Below, in pieces: positions 1 to 4,400 of a stretch of 7,165 nucleotides of DNA (position 1 is its first letter; the number at the start of each line of letters is the position of its first letter). Origin of the DNA: Eubacterium sp. (GTDB taxonomy: Bacteria; Bacillota; Clostridia; Oscillospirales; Acutalibacteraceae). The DNA lies in NCBI GenBank assembly GCA_029052085.1, contig JAIDJS010000114.1:1-7165 (forward strand), written 5' to 3'. The notes beneath the pieces were generated by a model. That model was not told the DNA's origin and did no database searches. It was given only the letters and a program-made list of their open reading frames with translations. Position numbers and translations under genes: made by a program.

Positions 1-11
1 GTACAGTATTA

Positions 12-20
12 TGCTATAAT
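12..20 (+). promoter_or_regulatory. Extended -10 box at the left edge
   Basis: TGCTATAAT is a perfect extended -10 element (TGn plus TATAAT at 15-20). The matching -35 would lie outside the window. Transcription would start near 27 and run into the strong terminator at 87-136 with no convincing coding sequence between. It could drive a short RNA, or be a chance match in AT-rich DNA. Confidence 0.4.
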
Positions 21-26
21 AATATC

Positions 27-136
27 AAAGATTTGAAGGGGAAGCTCTTTGTCTTTAAAATATAATTAAATATTGTTTGAGCCTTTGAGCCAATTAGACT
101 ATGCATTATATGCATGGTCTGGTTGGCTCTTTTTTT
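27..136 (+). ncRNA. Candidate short RNA or 3' end of an upstream transcript
   Basis: This stretch has no reading frame longer than about ten codons. It lies between an extended -10 box (12-20) and a very strong intrinsic terminator (87-136). CAAAGA at 26-31 can pair with TCTTTG at 46-51 in a weak 6-bp hairpin around a purine-rich loop containing AAGGGG. The layout of promoter, small hairpin and terminator is what a small RNA gene of about 110 nt looks like. Nothing here matches an RNA family I recognise, and the segment may instead be the untranslated tail of a gene to the left. Confidence 0.25.
87..136 (+). terminator. Strong rho-independent terminator
   Basis: Positions 87-106 pair with 110-129 over 20 consecutive base pairs (three are G-U) around a three-base loop TAT. 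Seven T (130-136) follow directly. It ends whatever transcript enters from the left and insulates the toxin promoter downstream. Confidence 0.85.
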
Positions 137-176
137 GTACCTTGAAAACTGAATATTCTTAATTGCTCACATAAAC

Positions 177-204
177 TTGAAAAATAAATTATATCTGTTA
201 TAAT
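177..204 (+). promoter_or_regulatory. Toxin promoter
   Basis: A -35 box TTGAAA (177-182) and a -10 box TATAAT (199-204) lie 16 bp apart. TG at 196-197 makes an extended -10. Expected transcription start is near 211, giving a leader of about 150 nt before the toxin start codon. Such long leaders are usual for type I toxin mRNAs. Confidence 0.7.
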
Positions 205-210
205 TTATTC

Positions 211-361
211 AGGACATTAAGTTGTCCGGCAAGGAGCATATCCAAAAAGACATATAGGCGGTTAACCCTTCTAATGACTTCTGTCACTACGGAGGGACTG
301 ATACCCTCCGATTACATATAAATTCGTTTGGAAAATTTATGATTGAGGAGGGCAGACTTTT
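211..361 (+). promoter_or_regulatory. Structured 5' leader of the toxin mRNA
   Basis: The leader opens with a 5' stem-loop (GGACA 212-216 with TGTCC 223-227). It contains a perfect 7-bp hairpin, CGGAGGG 290-296 with CCCTCCG 304-310 around a 7-nt loop. CCCTCC (304-309) is also the exact complement of the toxin Shine-Dalgarno GGAGGG (347-352), so the two pairings exclude each other. TGTCCGG (223-229) and GGCGGTTA (257-264) are complementary to 473-479 and 458-465 in the 3' end. These features fit an mRNA whose translation is controlled by folding; the actual fold is inferred. AAGGAG at 231-236 has no start codon at useful distance. Confidence 0.5.
347..352 (+). promoter_or_regulatory. Toxin ribosome binding site with its own anti-SD
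   Basis: GGAGGG lies 9 nt before the ATG at 362 and is a strong Shine-Dalgarno. It decides this start. It can be fully masked by CCCTCC at 304-309 of the same mRNA. Confidence 0.7.
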
Positions 362-460
362 ATGAGCGACTTTGAAATTCTCTCCATAACTTTTATGGTA
401 ATGGGTATAATTGTTACGATACTCGTTGAATGGATTAAACAAGGCAAAACAAAAAAGTAA
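362..460 (+). CDS. Small membrane peptide, probable type I toxin (TxpA/BsrG/holin-like toxin kind)
   Basis: The 32-residue peptide begins MSDFEILSI, has one hydrophobic stretch from about residue 6 to 22, then a short basic tail ending WIKQGKTKK. This is the plan of the Firmicutes type I toxins TxpA and BsrG and of the 'putative holin-like toxin' family: M-S/T-x-Y/F-E-x-L at the start, one transmembrane helix, and a lysine-rich end. Family members insert into the membrane and harm the cell when their antisense RNA is missing. The context fits well: long folded leader, strong RBS 9 nt upstream, a terminator whose stem begins before and includes the stop codon (TAA 458-460), and a perfect antisense promoter pointing back at the gene. 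The family assignment rests on my reading of a very short sequence. Alternatives are a harmless membrane micropeptide or a phage-derived holin-like remnant. Confidence 0.72.
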   Translation: MSDFEILSITFMVMGIIVTILVEWIKQGKTKK

Positions 461-490
461 CCGCCATTAGCACTGGACACGGTTACTTTT
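453..490. terminator. Bidirectional terminator shared by toxin mRNA and antisense RNA
   Basis: AAAAGTAACCG (453-463) and CGGTTACTTTT (480-490) form a perfect 11-bp stem with a 16-nt loop. On the plus strand the U-tract is short and followed by CTG. On the minus strand it continues as TTTTTTGTTTT, so termination should be stronger for the antisense RNA. The toxin stop codon lies inside the left arm. Confidence 0.8.
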
Positions 491-506
491 CTGTAATTAA
501 TATCTT

Positions 507-531
507 GGGCTAACCGTCTATCGGGTAGCTC
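507..531. other. Imperfect hairpin between the shared terminator and the antisense start
   Basis: Positions 507-516 pair with 522-531 around TCTAT. As plus-strand RNA nine of ten positions pair, one as G-U. As minus-strand RNA eight of ten pair. It is probably the 5' hairpin of the antisense RNA. It could also serve as a back-up 3' structure for toxin mRNA that reads through the first terminator. Confidence 0.45.
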
Positions 532-544
532 CTTGTTCACTTAT

Positions 545-573
545 ATTATAATCAACATAATTATAAATGTCAA
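545..573 (-). promoter_or_regulatory. Antisense (antitoxin) promoter, perfect consensus
   Basis: Read on the minus strand, TTGACA (573-568) and TATAAT (550-545) are separated by exactly 17 bp. This is the ideal sigma-A promoter and the strongest in the window. It is stronger than the toxin promoter, as expected if the antitoxin must be in excess. Confidence 0.85.
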
Positions 574-577
574 TATA

Positions 578-606
578 TTGTTAAAACGAGTTATTGTGAA
601 TATTAT
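578..606 (+). promoter_or_regulatory. Promoter of the lipoprotein gene
   Basis: TTGTTA (578-583) and TATTAT (601-606) are 17 bp apart, giving a start near 613 and a leader of about 32 nt. Its -35 lies only 4 bp from the -35 of the leftward antisense promoter, so the two are back to back. The region is very AT-rich, which lowers certainty. Confidence 0.55.
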
Positions 607-614
607 TTACAATA
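592..614. promoter_or_regulatory. Operator-like palindrome over the -10 box
   Basis: TATTGTGAAT, a 3-bp centre and ATTTACAATA form a dyad with one mismatch (598/608), centred on 603. It covers the whole -10 box of the lipoprotein promoter, where a dimeric repressor would block transcription. No regulator gene is in the window, and AT-rich DNA gives dyads by chance. Confidence 0.4.
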
Positions 615-644
615 TTAAATATTATAAGAATAGGAGATTTTATT

Positions 645-1286
645 ATGAAAAAAAGAATTTATGCAATTATCGGTTTAATTGTGGCAGCGGTTATGCTGTT
701 TACAGCCTGCACGGCAGGTAAAGGCAATGATGAAGTAGCAAACGGAACTACAAAAGCAAAGGAAACCGTTTCAGCTGTTTCGGAAGAAAGCACATCTGAA
801 ACTACCACCGAAACTACAACAGAAAAAGTTACAGAAACTACTACCGAGCCTGCATCAGAGCAGACAAGCAAAGCGCAGATCACTGAGAAGAAAACTGAGC
901 CTAAAAAAACTACAACTACAAAAAAGCAGACTACCACGAAAAAAACTGCACCAAAACAGACTACAACAAAGAAATCCGTTACAACTACCAAGAAAAAGGT
1001 AACTACAACTAAGAAAGTAACCACAACGCAGAAGAATGTTACCCCTAAAGAGGTTCAGCAGAAGGTAAACGCATATATCAAAAGCAAAGGTATTAAGATT
1101 GATTCTTCCTTAACACCTGCAACTGCAGGTTGGAGCGGACAAATCGATAGATCTCAACAAAGACTAAACAATGGTCGTACATTACAGTTATGCAAAGAAT
1201 ATGTAGATCTAGAAATAGCTGAAGGTGGCAGAACAAGAATGTATTGCTACTACGATAGCGATAGTTTCTATATTCTTTATCTGTAA
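645..1286 (+). CDS. Secreted lipoprotein with Thr/Lys-rich spacer and unknown C-terminal domain
   Basis: This 213-residue protein is probably tethered to the outer face of the membrane. The N-terminus MKKR plus a hydrophobic core leads into the lipobox LFTAC, so Cys22 would be lipidated after cleavage by signal peptidase II. Residues 23-131 are a low-complexity spacer: first acidic and Thr-rich (TTE units), then basic (TTK, TTTKK units). Such spacers carry a domain out through the cell wall. Residues 132-213 form a small domain with an amphipathic start (VTPKEVQQKVNAYI), two cysteines (Cys183, Cys201) and an aromatic end (SFYILYL). I do not recognise this domain. AGGAG (632-636) lies 8 nt before the ATG and fixes the start. 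The gene is monocistronic, with its own promoter upstream and a terminator 26 nt after the stop. It could be a wall-associated lipoprotein of the neighbouring adhesin, but nothing in the sequence proves a link. Confidence 0.85.
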   Translation: MKKRIYAIIGLIVAAVMLFTACTAGKGNDEVANGTTKAKETVSAVSEESTSETTTETTTEKVTETTTEPASEQTSKAQITEKKTEPKKTTTTKKQTTTKKTAPKQTTTKKSVTTTKKKVTTTKKVTTTQKNVTPKEVQQKVNAYIKSKGIKIDSSLTPATAGWSGQIDRSQQRLNNGRTLQLCKEYVDLEIAEGGRTRMYCYYDSDSFYILYL

Positions 1287-1312
1287 TATCAAAATTAAAT
1301 AAAAATATAATT

Positions 1313-1353
1313 AAAGAGCAATTAACTTTGAAAAAGGTTGATTGCTCTTTTTT
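1313..1353 (+). terminator. Terminator after the lipoprotein gene
   Basis: Positions 1313-1329 pair with 1334-1350 over 17 bp (two G-U), closed by a GAAA tetraloop. The T-run extends to 1353. It separates the lipoprotein from the adhesin, which therefore probably has its own promoter. Confidence 0.88.
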
Positions 1354-1415
1354 GTTTAAAATTCCAGCCTTGCGCTGTTTACATATAAAAATATTTCTAT
1401 GAAAGGAGAGATTTG
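1354..1415 (+). promoter_or_regulatory. Adhesin leader with strong RBS; promoter not clear
   Basis: AAGGAGAG (1403-1410) is a strong Shine-Dalgarno, with GGAG ending 7 nt before the ATG at 1416. A TTG codon lies directly before the ATG but is too close to the RBS to be preferred. I find no convincing -35/-10 pair between the terminator and the RBS. TTTACA (1378-1383) has no -10 partner at the right distance. Expression may rely on a weak promoter, an activator or read-through. Confidence 0.6.
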
Positions 1416-4400
1416 ATGAACAAATCTCAGAAAAGCAAAAAATCAATCAAATCTATCAGCTTTTCAGAAATTCTGAAGTTTCTGAAAAAAAGCAGGCTGA
1501 AAATAGCTGCACTTATTCTTGCACTGTTAACGCTTGGTTCAACAATGACATCAGCCGTGCCGGCACTGGCTGCCTTAACTGTAGGTAATACATACACGAT
1601 TGAGAGTAAACACCTGAATGCATATTACTCTACAGGCAACTGGACTACGGCAAATAAAACACCCCACAACAACAGCGGACAGGTTGCACTATACAATCTA
1701 AAATCTACAGGAGAACCCTTGTATTGTATTCAGATTTACGAAGGAACTGATGGTACATCTGCTAAAGCTGCAAATCTTAAAGGTACTGGTTTATGGGGCG
1801 ATGAATTAACAGGAACTGCTCAAACAATAATTACCCGTGCCTCAATTTATGGTTATGATGGTACATCAGCAAACGCTTATGGTTATTCAGCCACGAATGC
1901 GCAGCTTGCTACGCAGGTCATTATGTGGGAAGCAGAAACAGGTGCAAGAACCAATTACAATACCGGCTGCACCTCATGGGCTAAATCTATTTTCAGCAAC
2001 TATCCTGATGCTTTGAAATGCTATAACAAGATTTTGGATGCAATGCGTACACACGCACAAATTCCTACTTTCAGTTCAAAAACCGTTACGCTTAAGAATA
2101 CAGGCTCTTCATCAAGCGGATATGTTGAGATTACAAATACAAACTCCAACTGTAAGCTCAGCGATTTCAATATTTCCGATTTAACAGGAAATAAGATTTA
2201 CCGTACATTAAACGGCGATAATAAGCTCAGAATCTGGACTTCCGATTTGAACGCAAAAACAGTTACAATGACCTTTACGAAAAAAGGTACAAATGTCGGC
2301 TCTGCTCTTGCCCTTACAGGTTCGGATCAGACGAAGCTGTACGGAAAAGTGGAAGACCCGGTAAAAACCTCAATCACAGTAAAGGTTCAAGCCGGAAGCG
2401 GTAAAGTAAAGGTAAAAAAGGCAGATCCTGCAACCAATGCAAGTATTCCCGGAGCAAAACTTGAAGTAAGAGAATATTTAGGCAGTGCAGGAAACTACGG
2501 AAATGCAAAGTCCCTTACATATAACGCTTCAACCGGATACTATGAAAGCGGTACACTCTATTATAATGACACAAACAACGGAATCTTCAAGATTGTTGAA
2601 ACGTCGGCACCTGAAGGGTATCTGATCACAAACAAATATGCAAGCTTTTCCGGAGATATTTATAAAGAAGGAAGCGCAGGCACATTCAGATTAGCTGAGA
2701 ACAAGACCGGGCAGGAGCTGAAAATTACCCTAAAGGAAGATCCGGTAACTGCAAATGTTAAATTCCAGAAATTCTGGTCTGATACAGATAAGAACGGAAA
2801 TCTTGTTCATGAAGACGGCTCGTGGGTAGGATCTCCTACGGTTATTGATAATCAAACCATTCTTGACAGCCTGAATCTCGAAGTAAGGCAGTACAACAAG
2901 GATACAAATAAATTTGATCCTACAGGTATTCCGTTAACCTTTGATAAGGAAACGAAATATTTTGAAGCAAAGGGACTTACATATACATCCAAGAATCAGG
3001 GCTGGTTCAAAATTTATGAAAACTATAACGGCACAGCTAAGCCTATCGCCGTAATTGCGGATACCTCTCAGATGATCATGAAGTGGAATAAGGATAACGG
3101 CTATGAGGTTAACAGCTACGGAGCATTCCGGATTCAGATTGATGAAAACGGAAAACCCATTAACGGAAAAACATTTTATCTGTATTATACCGATCCTGTT
3201 CAGTACGGCTCACTTAAGGTTATAAAAACAGCGGAAGACGGTATTCTTGCCGGGCACAAATTCAGGTTTTACGGCACATCGGATCTTGGAGAAAAGATTG
3301 ATATGACACGTACAACCGATAAAAACGGACATGCTTTGTTTGAAAAGGTTCATACCGGTAATTATGTGATCGAGGAAATTGAAACCGGCAAACAGTATAT
3401 TGTTCCACCGGCACAAAATGTCAACATCGTATGGAATGAAACATCTGAAGCCGAGTTCTATAATCCTCTTGCTCCCAGTGGCATTGCCGGACATAAGGTT
3501 GACAGAGAAACGAAGGCTGCCATTAAAGGCGCTGTATTCGGTTTGTTCAAAGCCGATGAAACAGTGTTTACAAAAGCAACTGCCTTGAAGACAGATAAGT
3601 CTGACAGTAAAGGCGAATTTGGTTTCAGCGATTTAGAAAAAGGCAATTATCTCATTAAAGAGCTTGAGCCTGCATCGGGATATCTTCCAAACAATGAGAT
3701 TTATGCTGTAAAAATAAACGGCGGAAATGAAGTTGTTGAGATTACAGTGGAAAATGATAAGATTCCCGAAATCGCAACTTCAGCCCTGGTTAATGAAAAC
3801 AAGGATGCTTTCAGCTCCGAAACAATTACGCTTAAGGACACTGTTTCTTACAAGCATTTGATTCCCGGAAAGGAATATGTTGTCAAGGGCGCTTTGATGG
3901 ATAAGAAAACAGGCACAGCTTTCAAGGTTAACGGCAAGCCTGTTGCTGCAGAAGCCACAATCAAGCCCAAAACCGCAAACGGCAGTACAGCTGTTTCATT
4001 TAAAATTCCTGCAAATTCCATTACAGAAAACACAGACCTTGTTGTGTTTGAAGAGTTATATAAGGATGGGAATCAGATTGCCAGACACGCAGATTTAAAG
4101 GACAAGAATCAGACGGTTACCATTCATGCTCCCAAGAGCAGAACGGTTGCAACGATTAACGGAGAAAAAGATATCTTTTCTAAAGAAGCATTTACGATTA
4201 AAGACCTTATCTCGTACTCTGATTTAGTTCCGGGCAGAGAATATACAGCCAAAGGTGTACTTATGAACAAAGCAACAAATTCTCCGCTGCTTATCAATGG
4301 CAAAGAGGTTAGGTCTGATGTTACATTTACACCTAAAACCGCAGACGGCGAAATTACGGTATCTTTCAAAATTGCTGCTAATGCCATTACAGCAAAAACA

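Larger units (their letters stand above)
449..538 (-). ncRNA. Antisense RNA, probable type I antitoxin (RatA/SR4-like arrangement)
   Basis: A promoter with both hexamers at consensus (545-573, minus strand) would start an RNA near 538. It would end at a hairpin (490-480 with 463-453) followed on the minus strand by TTTTTTGTTTT, a much better U-tract than the toxin strand has there. The product of about 90 nt overlaps the end of the toxin reading frame and the whole toxin terminator. Tail-to-tail overlap sharing one bidirectional terminator is how txpA/ratA and bsrG/SR4 of Bacillus subtilis are arranged. A 5' hairpin forms from 531-522 and 516-507, with two mismatches. The RNA carries TGTCC followed by GGCGGTTA, the same two segments found in the toxin leader. 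It was identified by layout, not by similarity to a known RNA family. Confidence 0.68.

Noticed and set aside
337..540. 67-codon minus-strand frame starting GTG at 540
   Set aside because: It starts essentially at the antisense RNA start with no RBS, passes through the terminator stem and overlaps the toxin. The antisense RNA would end before most of it.
533..721. 62-codon plus-strand frame
   Set aside because: It covers the two promoters and the palindrome, has AT-driven composition (runs of I and N) and overlaps the lipoprotein start in another frame.
659..1024. 121-codon minus-strand frame rich in Val and Phe
   Set aside because: It is the mirror of the Thr/Lys-rich spacer of the lipoprotein. 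Low-complexity ACA/AAG codons keep the opposite strand open.
1354..1415. Riboswitch or promoter upstream of the adhesin
   Set aside because: The space is only about 60 nt with no stable structure and no paired -35/-10 boxes.
1093..1446. 117-codon minus-strand frame
   Set aside because: It runs through a strong terminator and both flanking genes, with no RBS or family resemblance.
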